Assembly (NCBI GenBank): GCA_964036045.1
Contig: OZ038378.1
Location: 142,762,933 to 142,826,932 of the forward strand
Source of the DNA: Eutreptiella sp. 'Long Island Sound 2002'
Lineage: Eukaryota > Euglenozoa > Euglenophyceae > Eutreptiales > Eutreptiaceae
Direction of reading: 5' to 3'
Length of the DNA: 64,000 nt
Shown here: in pieces, positions 28,437-37,744 of the stretch
Position numbering within the stretch: position 1 is the first letter of the stretch
Layout of the letters: the number at the start of each line of letters is the position of its first letter
The notes under the pieces: model-generated
What the model was told of the DNA's origin: nothing
The model's database searches: none
Seen by the model: only the letters and a program-made list of their open reading frames with translations
Translations under genes and position numbers: made by a program

Positions 28437-29942
28437 GGTATGGTATGGTATCTTCGGGAGCTCGGGATGCCTCCTTTGACATTGCAGGAAGAAGGTCTTA
28501 CCAAGGGGACGTCCTGTCCCTCCCACTGCCCTATGTCAGGTGCCTCTTGAGCCGCTCCCGCATGTGCTTGGGAAGGCATTGTCGCGGCCACCCGGTCCAT
28601 GTGTCCCAGGTGGGAGGGTGTCCCCACATGTGTCCATGGGTAGGGCCGCATGCCCCCTCCTTTGGGCGGCTGCTCTGGGGGGCTGCCCAGCCGTGTGGAG
28701 TATCTCTCACCACAAGGGGTATTGCTCCCGCTTGTCTACGGTACGACCGCCTCACCCTTGTGGCTTGAGTTGCGGGTCCACTCTGCTTGGCAGGTGACCC
28801 CCTCCTGGACTGTGTACCGGCTCGCCTGTCACCGGTTGCTTCCATGGCTCCGGGTGACGTTTGCCATGGTCCCCGATGCAGCCTGGCCGGGCTCGGACCA
28901 GTGGCCTTGGAGTACCGCTCCTGCCACTGGCCCGGTGGGTCGGCTGGGTCGCCCCAGTGCGTCCGACCCATGGGGTATTGGTTCTTTCCTGTCCCTCGGC
29001 CGCCCTACGTGTGTGCAGTGTCCTGGGCCGTTGGGCTCCTGTTCACCGGTGTGCCCGCGCGGTTTGCTGTGGTGCGTCTGCGGTGTCCTGGGCCAGCTGG
29101 CTCCTGTTCACCGGTGTGCTCGCTCGGTGTGTTGTGTTGCATGTGCGGTGTCCTGGGCCACTGGGCTCCTGTTCACCGGTGTGCGTGCTGTGTGCAGTGC
29201 GCGTGTGCCATGGGTGGTTGTGTCCCTCTTCCTCCCCCCCTAATTTTCGTTTTTTTTTCCTGTTTTTTTTTTTTTTTTTTTTTTGGAAAAAAAAGAAAAA
29301 GAAAAAACAAAAAAGAGGAAAGCAGGGGCGCGCGTACACTGCAGGCACAGGCATGGGCAGCTGGTGCGGCGGTGCTATAGCGTTGTGTCCTCTGGCGTGT
29401 GTCGTCGGTGCTGTGGCGGCGGTCGCGCCCCAGGGGTGCGGCTCGCGTGTCCTGATGTACACGGGTATGGGTAAGGGTGGGTTTGGTTAGGTGTCTCTTT
29501 GCTTCTGGTGCTGGCTGGTTAGGCGGCTGTGTGGGCTGTGGCTGTGGGCTGTGTCTACGTATTTCCCTCAGCGGGCCTGGTTTGGAGTCAAGGGTTGACG
29601 GTTTCGGGATGTGGCTCGGGTTTGATTTGTGTTGGGGCTTCGGCTCGGTTAGGCTTGGGTCAGGGTGGGTTTGGTGTGGTGTCTCTTTGCTTCTGGTGCT
29701 GGCTGGTTAGGCGGCTGTGTGGGCTGTGGGTGTGGGCTGTGGTTACGTTGTTCCCTCGGCGGGTTTGGTTAGGAATCAAGGGTTAGCGGTTTCGGGGTGT
29801 GGCTCGGGTTGGATTTGTGCTTGAGTTCTGGCTCGGTTAGGCGGTTGCGCGGGGCCGGGCGTGTGGGTAGCGGCGTCCACGGGGTCGTGTGCCCGAGGCG
29901 AGTGCGGGGTGGTGCGTGCGGGCCGGCCCTTGGCCGGTGGCC
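28437..29942 (-). repeat. LINE-B 3' region: minisatellites and T-run/A-run block, no gene supported
   Basis: Contains three imperfect ~66-bp units (TGTCCTGGGCCNNTGGGCTC type) at about 29018-29190 and two ~195-bp units at about 29470-29850 (TTAGGCGGCTGTGTGGGCTG type). A 22-base T-run is followed by A-rich sequence at 29250-29326. The same organisation recurs in LINE-A at 19770-20640. The long frames here are repeats read through, not genes. Confidence 0.7.
29250..29326. repeat. T-run followed by A-rich tract in the LINE 3' region
   Basis: Long T stretches, two G, then A-rich sequence with scattered G/C. The LINE-A equivalent (19998-20083) differs in length and carries eight G between the runs. 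In the element RNA these would form a U-A rich stem. Confidence 0.8.
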
Positions 29943-30250
29943 TCACTGGGAGTCCCACACGGAGGGGTCGACGGGCGTGCCGGGGGCGTACGCAGCGTGC
30001 AGGTTGGGCAGCAGCGGGCGCACGTGCAGGGCGTCGGCGTGCTGGATGGGGACCTCACTGAGGACCGAGGGGTTGGCGGCAAGCAGTATGCGATGCCCGG
30101 GAGGGGTGGCGGCGAGGAGCGGGAGGATGTCCGCGGCCCGCGACGTGGTGGCGAACACGACGTGGGCCGGGTGCGGCCCCGGGAGCGGTGTTGGGGGGAG
30201 CGGGACCACAGGACGGCGGTCTACTGTGAGGCGATGCTGTGGCGCAGTGT
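29943..30250 (-). CDS. LINE-B last frame, C-terminal part (start not determined)
   Basis: The final ~78 residues before TGA at 29943-29945 look coding: HPAHVVFATTSRAADILPLL, then GHRILLAANPSVLSEV and RPLLPNLHAAYAPGT. They are kept almost unchanged in LINE-A (20701-20960), where one substitution gives LIGHAN for PIQHAD. Upstream the frame stays open in a Pro-rich region without a credible start, so it may be the end of ORF5 reached by frameshifting, or a separate small gene. I recognise no family. Confidence 0.4.
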
Positions 30251-30532
30251 GTGGGGCCGGGTGCTGGGCGGCGTGGGGCCGTGTGGCTGGAGGGGGGGGG
30301 GGGGCGGGGCGGTGGCGTGGGAGGGGGCACGGCGGAGGAGTGACATCAGTGACGTGTGTGTCGTGCTGAGGCTGGGGAGGAGCCCACGGTATCGGGCCCG
30401 GGTTCGGCGCCTTTGGGCGTAGTGGTGCTCGTTGTCGTGTGCGCTGGCTTCCTTCGGCTTCCGGTTCGTTTGGTGACTTCTGGGCGGGGCCTGGCGTGGC
30501 GCCCCGTGGTGGTGGTGTGCTGGGTAACGGGG

Positions 30533-32281
30533 TTAGATGGCGGCGCCGCTGGCCGGGGGGTCTGGCGTGTCGTGTTGTGTGGCGCGCAGGGCTCCTGGGG
30601 TGCTGTGGGTGTCGCCGGTGTCGGTGCGCCGACGCTTGTGGGGTGGTGAGGGGGTGTGTGCGTGCGGGGCTGGGCTTTGGGTGATGTCCCACAGGCGGAT
30701 GCCGTCTCGCCGCGCTTCCTGGAGGGTCTCCCGCAGGCGCCTGAGGACGTACGGGTGGTCCTGGGGCGCGGGGAGGTTGCGGGGGTGGACTCCCAGGGGG
30801 TGGAGCGCATCGGCCAGCATGGCTTCCCATGCGGCCTGCGGCATCCACCCCCCCGCCGGCCGGAGGCGGCCGTTCTCCACCGACCCCTTGCGGGGCCGAT
30901 GGACCAGGCCCTCGAGGGAGGGCTCTCCCCGGGCCCACTTCCGCAGCTCCCAGAGCTGCGTGTGGGTCCAGCGCTGCCACCACTGTTCCTGGGCGGGCCT
31001 GCGGTCGTGGGCGGAGGAGTGGGCATGGGTGGGTGTGACGGGGTCGTGGGGACCGGCGGCGGTGGCGGGCCTGGGGGATTCCTCGTAGTCCTGTTCCGTG
31101 GGGGTGCGTGGGGAGTGGGGGTGCACGCGGATGTGGACCCGCGGGTGGGCGCGTACGGTCTCCGCCTCGGGTTTGGGCGGGGATTCGCGGCGGCGGCGGT
31201 AGTGGGGCATGCGTTGCATGTGGGCTGTCATCGGGGGCTGGTAGGGGGGCGGGGGCGCTGCTGGTGGACCCTGGCGTTGTTCCGGCTTGGTCGGGGGCGG
31301 TCCGTGGGCCTGGGGTGCGGGCTTTGGGAGGTGGTGGGACGAGGCGCGTCGCGCTTCGGCCGCGGCGCGCTCCGCCATGAAGGTGGTGGCGGTGGCGTCG
31401 GTGACGGTGGGGGGGCGCCGCGCTGGGCGCTGCTGCCTTCGGGCCTGGGACGGCTGGGGCCGGATGTCGTAGAGGACATCCTCGGGGGGCCGGGCTCGCG
31501 CTGCCGTCCTGGCACCGGGTTTGGGCTTGGGTTTGGGCTTGGCTGCGGGTCGCCGTTTGGCGGCGGTCTTGGGCTTCGGCTGGGTCGTGGGCGTGGGCTT
31601 CGCCGGGGCGTGGGCTTTGGCGGCGGCGGGGCTGCTCGCGGTGGGGGCGGGTTTGGAGGCCCGTTTGGGAGGTGTCCCTTGCGGCCTGGGGGGTGGAGTG
31701 CTGGACGAGGACGTGGTGGTGGTGGTGGATGAGGTGGTCGTGGTGGTGGAGGTTGTGGAGTCGGAGGCGGAGGAGAGGGCCGCGGGAGACGGCGGAGGGT
31801 CCCGGGGGCGGGCGTATGATGCTGGGTCCTGTAAGTAGCGAGAACGAGGGTGCAGGTTCGGGCATCGGGCGTGTGCGCGCGTTTTCCCTGGTGATCCGTG
31901 CGTGCTGGTGCTGGCGTGGCGGCGTTGTCCCGGCTGCGCGGGCAGGTGGGTTACCCGGGGGGTGGCCATCTCTGCTCCAGGACGTGGGGGTGTGTTTGCT
32001 GGAGGTAGTCGAGGGTCCGGAAGAAGCATCGCTGGATGCCGGGCATGTCCTCCTCTGTGAGGTGGGGGTAGTTTTGGGTGGGGGTGTGGGGGCCCGGCCA
32101 TAGCAGCGCCATGAGGCGGGCTGCCACCATGTACGGGCATAGTTGTGGGGTGGTGGGGCGTGGGGGGGTGGTTCCCTCGCGGTTTCGGGGGGCTTCCCTC
32201 TGCTGGGGGCGCAGCCTGACCACCCACACCCATCGGTCCGTGGGGATCCCCCAGGTCCGTTGGGTCCACTTGGCGAGGCAA
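30533..32281 (-). CDS. LINE-B ORF5: basic, Pro/Lys-rich protein with conserved C-terminal domain
   Basis: 582 codons from the first start; the N-terminal ~150 overlap the end of ORF4 in another frame and are probably not translated as such. A Ser/Thr run and an Ala/Lys/Pro-rich basic segment (KRRPAAKPKPKPKPGARTAA) suit nucleic-acid binding. The C-terminal ~140 residues look folded: QEQWWQRWTHTQLWELRKWA, GGWMPQAAWEAMLADALHPL, YVLRRLRETLQEARRDGI. This C-terminal part is preserved in LINE-A, where the 1.63-kb DNA transposon splits it between KWARG and EPSLEG. The role is unknown; an ORF1-like RNA-binding function displaced to the 3' side is one possibility. Confidence 0.6.
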   Translation of the reverse strand: MPRQVDPTDLGDPHGPMGVGGQAAPPAEGSPPKPRGNHPPTPHHPTTMPVHGGSPPHGAAMAGPPHPHPKLPPPHRGGHARHPAMLLPDPRLPPANTPPRPGAEMATPRVTHLPAQPGQRRHASTSTHGSPGKTRAHARCPNLHPRSRYLQDPASYARPRDPPPSPAALSSASDSTTSTTTTTSSTTTTTSSSSTPPPRPQGTPPKRASKPAPTASSPAAAKAHAPAKPTPTTQPKPKTAAKRRPAAKPKPKPKPGARTAARARPPEDVLYDIRPQPSQARRQQRPARRPPTVTDATATTFMAERAAAEARRASSHHLPKPAPQAHGPPPTKPEQRQGPPAAPPPPYQPPMTAHMQRMPHYRRRRESPPKPEAETVRAHPRVHIRVHPHSPRTPTEQDYEESPRPATAAGPHDPVTPTHAHSSAHDRRPAQEQWWQRWTHTQLWELRKWARGEPSLEGLVHRPRKGSVENGRLRPAGGWMPQAAWEAMLADALHPLGVHPRNLPAPQDHPYVLRRLRETLQEARRDGIRLWDITQSPAPHAHTPSPPHKRRRTDTGDTHSTPGALRATQHDTPDPPASGAAI

Positions 32282-35200
32282 TACATTGCTCTACCAAGGC
32301 CCTGGCAGCCGCTGCGGATGGAGAGCAGCGTGTCCAGGGATTCGGGGTCCCACGTGCCCCAGATGTGGGGGTCGTCCGGGTCGTCCCCCCTGGCGTACGT
32401 GTCGGGGCCTGGGTTGTGTGGGGGGGGGGGGTGTAGTCGGCGGGGAGGAGGGAGTCGGTGCCGTGTACCACCCAGTGGTCTGTGGGTGCGTCGTAGGTGG
32501 TGGTGGAGATGGTGTAGTGCAGATTGTACATGAGGGTCATGTACGTGGAGGGGGCTGGCTGCTGCTCGTCGGGGGTGGGGATGTCCCCCGGGACGTTGTG
32601 CCGGAAGTTGCTTAGGGAGGCCATCCGGGCTACCCATGTTTCCTGCTCCCACTCCTTGGTGCTGTCGGGGGTGGCGTCGGGTGGGGGGTGGGCCATGTTG
32701 GGCTCGCGGTAGCGGGTGCGGCCCCGGGTGCTGTCCCGCTCCGGCACGGGGTGTCCGACCAGGTGTCGCCCCAAGTCGATGCAGGGCACCCAGATCCGGC
32801 TCCCCGTGGGGGGCGGGCTCTCGCCGTCTGGGGTGGCGCGTGGGGGGCGCTCGTGTCGGGCGACGTGGAGGAAGGCGTCGAAGAGGAAGTCTCTGACGCC
32901 TTCCCCCAGGGTGGCCGCCTGGACCAGGGTGGCCGCCCGGATGGGGGTGCTGGTGCCGGAGGTGCGGAGGTACAGCACGACGTCCTGTTCCCCGAGTCCC
33001 CGGAGGTGCTGCCGTACCGCTGCGGGGTTGTGTAGGGCGTAGGGTTCGGCCGGTGCGGCGACTGGTGGTGCGGGGTGTGATGGGGGGGGTGGTGTGGGTT
33101 GAGGGGGGTGGTCGTCGTTGTCGCGCGTGGGGTCCGGTGATGGGGTCTCTTGTGGCGGTCGCGGGAGGGGGGATTCGCGGTGGCGTGTGTCGGCGGGGGT
33201 ATCGACGTCGATTGGCTGGTGCTGGCTGCCGCGTGTTGTGTCCGTGGCCTGGTCTCGGGGGGGGGGGCGGGGGGGGGGTGGTGTGGGGGTGGCGCTGTTG
33301 GTGGTGGGGGGGGCGGGGGTGGGTGTTGTGCTGGCTGGGGGTCTGGGTGTCCCTGTGGGTCGTGTGGGTGTTGCGTGTGTGCGCCGTGTGGCCCTTGCGG
33401 TTCTTGACTGGTTGTGGTGCCGGGGTGTAGGTGGGAGGCGGCCGCATGAGCGCCCGGCTGGGGCTGTGGTCCGTATGTAATGGGTGGCTGCTGGTGGATG
33501 GTGCTCGCTGGTATGGGGTGTGGGTGGGGGGGCTGCTGGTGGTGGTGGGGTGGGGGGGGCGGGGGTGGGTGTTGTGCCGGCTGGGGGTCCGGGCGTCCCT
33601 GTGGGTCGTGTGGGTGTTGCGTGTGTGCGCCGTGTGGCCCTTGCGGTTCTTGACTGGTTGCGGTGCCGGGGTGCGGGTGGGAGGCGACCGCATGAGCCCC
33701 CGGGTGGGGCTGTGGTCCGTATGTGATGGGTGGCTGCTGGTGGATGGCGCTCGCTGGTATGGGGTGTGGGTGGGGGGGCTGTTGGTGGTGGTGGGGCGCT
33801 CCTACTAGGCCCTGGTGTTGCTGGTGTGCGTGCGCGGCTCCTCGCGGGTCCATGGGGGTGTACCGTGGCTCGTATGTCGTGGGCCCGTGTAGCGGGGGCG
33901 GTGGGTGGTGCTGGACCGCGTGGTGGTGGTGTGGAGGGTGTGCCGGTTGTGTGTGGTACCCCGGCGTTGGTGGGTGTGGTGGCAGGGGCTGGTGGTGGTG
34001 GAACACGTGATGGTGTGGTGCGGTGATGTGCGCTATGTGGGGTGGGTGGTTCGCGGGGCCTGGTTGTGCTGGGGCGTGGTGGGGATGTAGCTGGTGGGGG
34101 TCGCTGTAGCTTGGGGGCATTAGGGGGTAGGGGCTGGGAGGGACGGGGGCGCGGTGGTGGTGTTGGTGGTGCCATGTCCCCTGGCTCTGCGCGTACGGTG
34201 GTCCTGGCATGGTGTGGACGTGTGTGGGCGCTGGTGGCTGACTGGGCTGCAGGGTTTTGGTGCTGCGGTACGGTGGTGGTGGCGGGCGTTGGTGGTGGTG
34301 GTGTTGTTGGTGTGCCCCGGGGGTCTGGGCGTAGGGCGGTGTGGTGTGGCTGGACCCGGGCCTTGGTCGGGGCGTCGCGCCCTGCTGGCGGGCGCGTTGG
34401 CGGGCCCCCTGACCTGTCTTGGTCTTCTTAGCCTGGTGGGTGTCGGGGGCGGGTGAACCCCCCTGTCCCCATGGGGGCGACGGGGAGCGGGCGTGCCAGC
34501 GGTGTGCCTCTTGGAGGCTCGTCTTGAGGCCTCTGACGTAGGCCTCCTGGTCCGTGAGGCCCATCCGCGTGGCGGTGGCCTCGTCGGGGGCGGCCAGGTG
34601 GGCGTCCCAAAAAGACGCCCAGCCCTCCGGGGGCGTCTGTTGTGCGGGGTGGGGGTGGTGTGCCGGGTAGAGGAGTGCGCTGAGGGGGTAAGGTGTTCCC
34701 TTCCGTCGGGCGAGGGCGTTTGTGAACCGGCGGCAAGTGATTCGGAGGTAGGCTGCTATCTCCTCTGGTGCCGTGTCGGCCCACGCTTCCGGCGTCAGGG
34801 CTGCTGCTTGGGGGGCCGGGAGTTGTGGGTCTGGGAGGTGTAGGTCTCGGTGGTGGAGGTATAGGGCGAGGAGGATGTGGCGGGCCGCCACGTTCAAGCC
34901 GCCTCCGCTGTGGCGTAGGGGTGGGCTGTGGGGGGGCAGGGGTGTGTTGCCCGCGGCCACGGCTATGGCCCATGCGTGGTCCGCCGCGTCCGCCACGTAG
35001 TACCCTCCCAGGTGGTCCCGGAGGGTGTCGGTGAGGTACCCGAAGAAGCTGGGGTGGCTGGCGGGGGGGGGTGCGGCTGGGGCCGCCGGCCGTTCGCGGT
35101 GGCGGGGGTTGAGGTCCCCGCAGTGGGGGCAGTGGGTGAGGCGGTGCGCGGCTCCAAGGCGGACCCAGTGGTCTGTGTTGCAGGGCAGGGCTGTCTGTGG

Positions 35201-35404
35201 TAGCCGCTGGCGAACGCAGAGGGGACATGCGGTGGCTGGTGGTTGGTGGTACCTGTGGACGGACGGCGGCGTGGGGGGATGGGGGCTGGTGGCGCGCGCA
35301 TGCTGGTGGGAGCGTGTGCGGTGCCTGTGGCGCCCGTGTGTGCTGTGCCAGTGCTGTGCTCGTTGGACGGTGTGTAGACGTGGTGGGGGTTCGGTGTTGG
35401 TACG
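31951..35404 (-). CDS. LINE-B ORF4: Cys/His cluster, His/Pro-rich repeats, unknown C-terminal domain; two homopolymer frame breaks
   Basis: Open after TGA at 35405-35407; no ATG at the start, although an ATG overlapping the RNase H stop (ATGA at 35420-35423) lies just upstream in another frame. Near residue 60 is a zinc-binding-like cluster, CPLC...C...H..., THCPHCGDL. Then a helical domain (YYVADAADHAWAIAVAAG, IAAYLRITCRRFTNAL), a long His/Pro/Gln-rich stretch with a ~63-residue repeat, and a folded C-terminal domain (LRGLGEQDVVLYLRTSG, YMTLMYNLHYTISTTTYD, WGIPTDRWVWVVRLRP). Frame breaks fall on G-runs (C-runs in RNA): near 33256-33275, absent in LINE-A, and at a run of 12 at 32420-32431, shared with LINE-A. 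Confidence 0.65.
32420..32431 (-). other. C12 (RNA sense) slip site between two ORF4 frames
   Basis: A run of 12 G on the plus strand. Upstream coding ends in frame with DYTPPP; the evident downstream coding (GPDTYARGDDPDD) needs one extra C, that is a -1 shift. LINE-A has a run of exactly 12 at 51368-51379 with the same frames on each side. Confidence 0.6.
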
Positions 35405-35419
35405 TCACGGGGTAGGTTT

Positions 35420-37744
35420 TCATGGTTGGTAGAACAGGAGTTTGAGGAGGTGGGATTGGTCTGTTGGGGGCAGGGTTGCCGCATGCTGCAGGTATTTGTG
35501 GGTGCGGTATGTGAGCTGCTCCGCCGTCTTGGCAACGGCCGTCCGCTCCATGTGCGCCGCCGTGGCCTGGGGGTCCTCCGCGTGGGTGCGTAGTAAGGTG
35601 TAGACGGCAGTGGGGACGAGTCCCCTGCGGACTGCCTCGAGCACCTCCGTCTGCTTAAGGACGGTGGTGAGTTGCTGGGTTGCCGGGGACTGCGCCAGCC
35701 ATCCGGCGTGCTGTGCGATGGTGTGGGTTGGGTTCCAGTCTGTGAGGGTGTCCAGTCCTCTGTACAGGGGGCACGCCTTGAAGTGGTCCCATGTTTCTTC
35801 TTCCGCGTGGCTGCAGATGCATTTGGTGTGTCCTGCGGGGACGTGGATCGAGCGGCGCGTATACCATCGGTGGTATCGGGTGAGGAGGGGAAGTTGTTCG
35901 AGGGCGAGTTGGAGTCGGGGCTTTTGTAGGTGTGCCGGGAGGCTATCCGGGCGTAGGGCGGAGTAGTAGAGGGGGGTGTGGACGGAGTTTTCGAGGCGTC
36001 GGAGGAGTTCGGTGTTCGCTGGGTGGCCCAGTGTGGTGGCCAGTTGCTGGATGGGTGTGGGGTAGTGGTACTGCTTGTCTCGATCCGTGTACGGCGTGTC
36101 CTCGGGCATCCATTGGGGGGGCTGTGTGGCCAGGGGTATCGGGGGCAGGTGCTGCAGGTGGCTGTGGTGTGGGGTGTCCAGTCGTACGCGTTCGAGCCCT
36201 GGGGTGTGGTTGGTGTTCTGGTGTTTGGCCTGCGTGTCTGCGCGTCCATTGCCGTATGCGTAGCGGTGTGACTCCTGCTTGATGATGTGTAGGGCGTCCT
36301 GGGGGTGCATGCCCTTGAAGGCCATCGAAAGTCCCAACGCTTGTGTGGTGAGGCCGGACTCGAGTGCTTTGTGGAGGGGCAGGTCCGCAAGGCGCCTGGT
36401 GAGGTGGATGTCGACCGTGGCGTCCACGACTACCCAGATGTTGCGGGGCCGGACCGTCGTGGGTGGCGGTGTGGCGGTGACGGCGTCTGCCATGGTGCGC
36501 AGTTCGCCGTGGGAGGACGCCCCAAAGATGGTGGTCCCGGTGTGGTGTTCCACGTGGAGGCCGTCCGCGTGCCGGGTGATGCGCACGGAGGCGCAACCGA
36601 CCGTGGGGGTGCGTTGCTGGGTGCCGGATGCGTCAGTGAAGTAGATGATGTCGGTGTCGCTGGGTATGGGTAGGCGGGCGATTGCCGTGGGGTGATAGAC
36701 GTAGATGGGGTTCCCCTGGGTGGTTCTGGCGGTGATTTGCGTGGGTTGCAGTAGTGGCGCTGCATAGACGCCTATTCCCTGGGTGATGATGGCCTGGGCT
36801 CGTGGGGTGAGGCGGAGGAGGCCCCTGTCTGGGCGTCCCTGGGTGATATACGCGTACATCAGGTGGAAGAGGTATCCCGTATTGGGGTGGAACTTCTGGC
36901 ACGTGATTGTCTGTCGCCGCTCCTTGTCGTCTTTGTCGCCGCGGAGGGTGGGGCATTTGTGCTGTAGGGGGCGCATGGGTGCCTCCTGAGGTCCTGCGCG
37001 GTGTGGGTCGCAGCGGTCGTACTCCATGGCTACGCTGTCCGGGTCTGCCCGCTCGTTGGTGAACGTCCATGTCGCCGTGGGTGTCCGGGTCCAGGCTACG
37101 TGCGCCGGGTGGTCTGGGGGTACCGTGTGACACCAGGGGGAGAGCCATGCCTGCTGGTCGGCGGTGGCGGCGGCGGTGGGGGTGCGGTAGTGGGTGGAGA
37201 TGAGGTGCAGCAGGGGCCACGGAGTGTCGAGGGCTGCCGGGCCGCAGTGCCAGCACGTGCGTGGTATGCCCTGGTCACTGTGTCTGACTGGTGGTACATC
37301 GGTCTCCGGTGCATTGTGTTTGGGGATGGACCAGGGGGCATGGTGTCGCTGGACGGTGCGGGTAGCATGTTTGTGGCCGTTTGGTGCTAGTAGCAGGATG
37401 GTGGGTGGTGTCCAGCCTTCGGCTGACGGGGTGGGCTCCCCCTGCGTCGTGCCGCCGTCGTTGGGGGTCTCGTGCTCGCTCAGGCGGGGCCGGGGGTGCT
37501 GGCGCTGGAAGGCTGTGTACGCCGTGTCGATGTCCTTGGGCCCCGGCATGTCGCGCCCTGCCTTCGTAGCACATGCGCGGAGGTACGCTTGGAAGACGTG
37601 GCGTGCTGGCCATTGTGGGTCGGAAAGGAACGGGGCGTGGTGGGCGTCGCATTGGGCCATGATCTTCATCGGTGTTGGGGTGATATACACTATGGTGATG
37701 GTGGCCCCTACGAGGCGCAGGGTGTCCACCTCGCCTGCCGGGCG
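35420..37744 (-). CDS. LINE-B ORF3: RNase H domain and C-terminal zinc finger
   Basis: In the same frame as the reverse transcriptase after TGA 37745-37747; the first GTG (37729) gives 769 residues. The N-terminal ~350 residues are reverse-transcriptase connection-like (CDAHHAPFLSDPQWPARHVF) with a Cys/His element (CWHCG). RNase H is recognised by FTDASGTQ (Asp about residue 366), SSHGELRTMADA (Glu), IWVVVDATVDI (Asp) and GNGRADTQAK (Asp). Near the C-terminus, CICSHAEEETWDHFKACPLY is the CxC...HxxxxC zinc finger seen in RNase-H-bearing LINEs. In cells it would remove RNA from the cDNA hybrid during target-primed reverse transcription. It ends in ATGA, overlapping a start codon. Confidence 0.85.
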   Translation of the reverse strand, partial: RPAGEVDTLRLVGATITIVYITPTPMKIMAQCDAHHAPFLSDPQWPARHVFQAYLRACATKAGRDMPGPKDIDTAYTAFQRQHPRPRLSEHETPNDGGTTQGEPTPSAEGWTPPTILLLAPNGHKHATRTVQRHHAPWSIPKHNAPETDVPPVRHSDQGIPRTCWHCGPAALDTPWPLLHLISTHYRTPTAAATADQQAWLSPWCHTVPPDHPAHVAWTRTPTATWTFTNERADPDSVAMEYDRCDPHRAGPQEAPMRPLQHKCPTLRGDKDDKERRQTITCQKFHPNTGYLFHLMYAYITQGRPDRGLLRLTPRAQAIITQGIGVYAAPLLQPTQITARTTQGNPIYVYHPTAIARLPIPSDTDIIYFTDASGTQQRTPTVGCASVRITRHADGLHVEHHTGTTIFGASSHGELRTMADAVTATPPPTTVRPRNIWVVVDATVDIHLTRRLADLPLHKALESGLTTQALGLSMAFKGMHPQDALHIIKQESHRYAYGNGRADTQAKHQNTNHTPGLERVRLDTPHHSHLQHLPPIPLATQPPQWMPEDTPYTDRDKQYHYPTPIQQLATTLGHPANTELLRRLENSVHTPLYYSALRPDSLPAHLQKPRLQLALEQLPLLTRYHRWYTRRSIHVPAGHTKCICSHAEEETWDHFKACPLYRGLDTLTDWNPTHTIAQHAGWLAQSPATQQLTTVLKQTEVLEAVRRGLVPTAVYTLLRTHAEDPQATAAHMERTAVAKTAEQLTYRTHKYLQHAATLPPTDQSHLLKLLFYQP

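Noticed and set aside
30355-30700. CRISPR-like or regularly spaced repeats in GC-rich parts
   Set aside because: No conserved repeat-spacer pattern; only low-complexity runs. The window is eukaryotic.
29943-34175. A continuous 1410-codon minus-strand frame in LINE-B
   Set aside because: It is open mainly because of GC-rich, stop-poor composition; recognisable coding moves to other frames within it (ORF4 end, ORF5), so it is not one protein.
32688-34456. Plus-strand Gly/Val/Trp-rich frames
   Set aside because: Antisense shadows of the His/Pro-rich ORF4.
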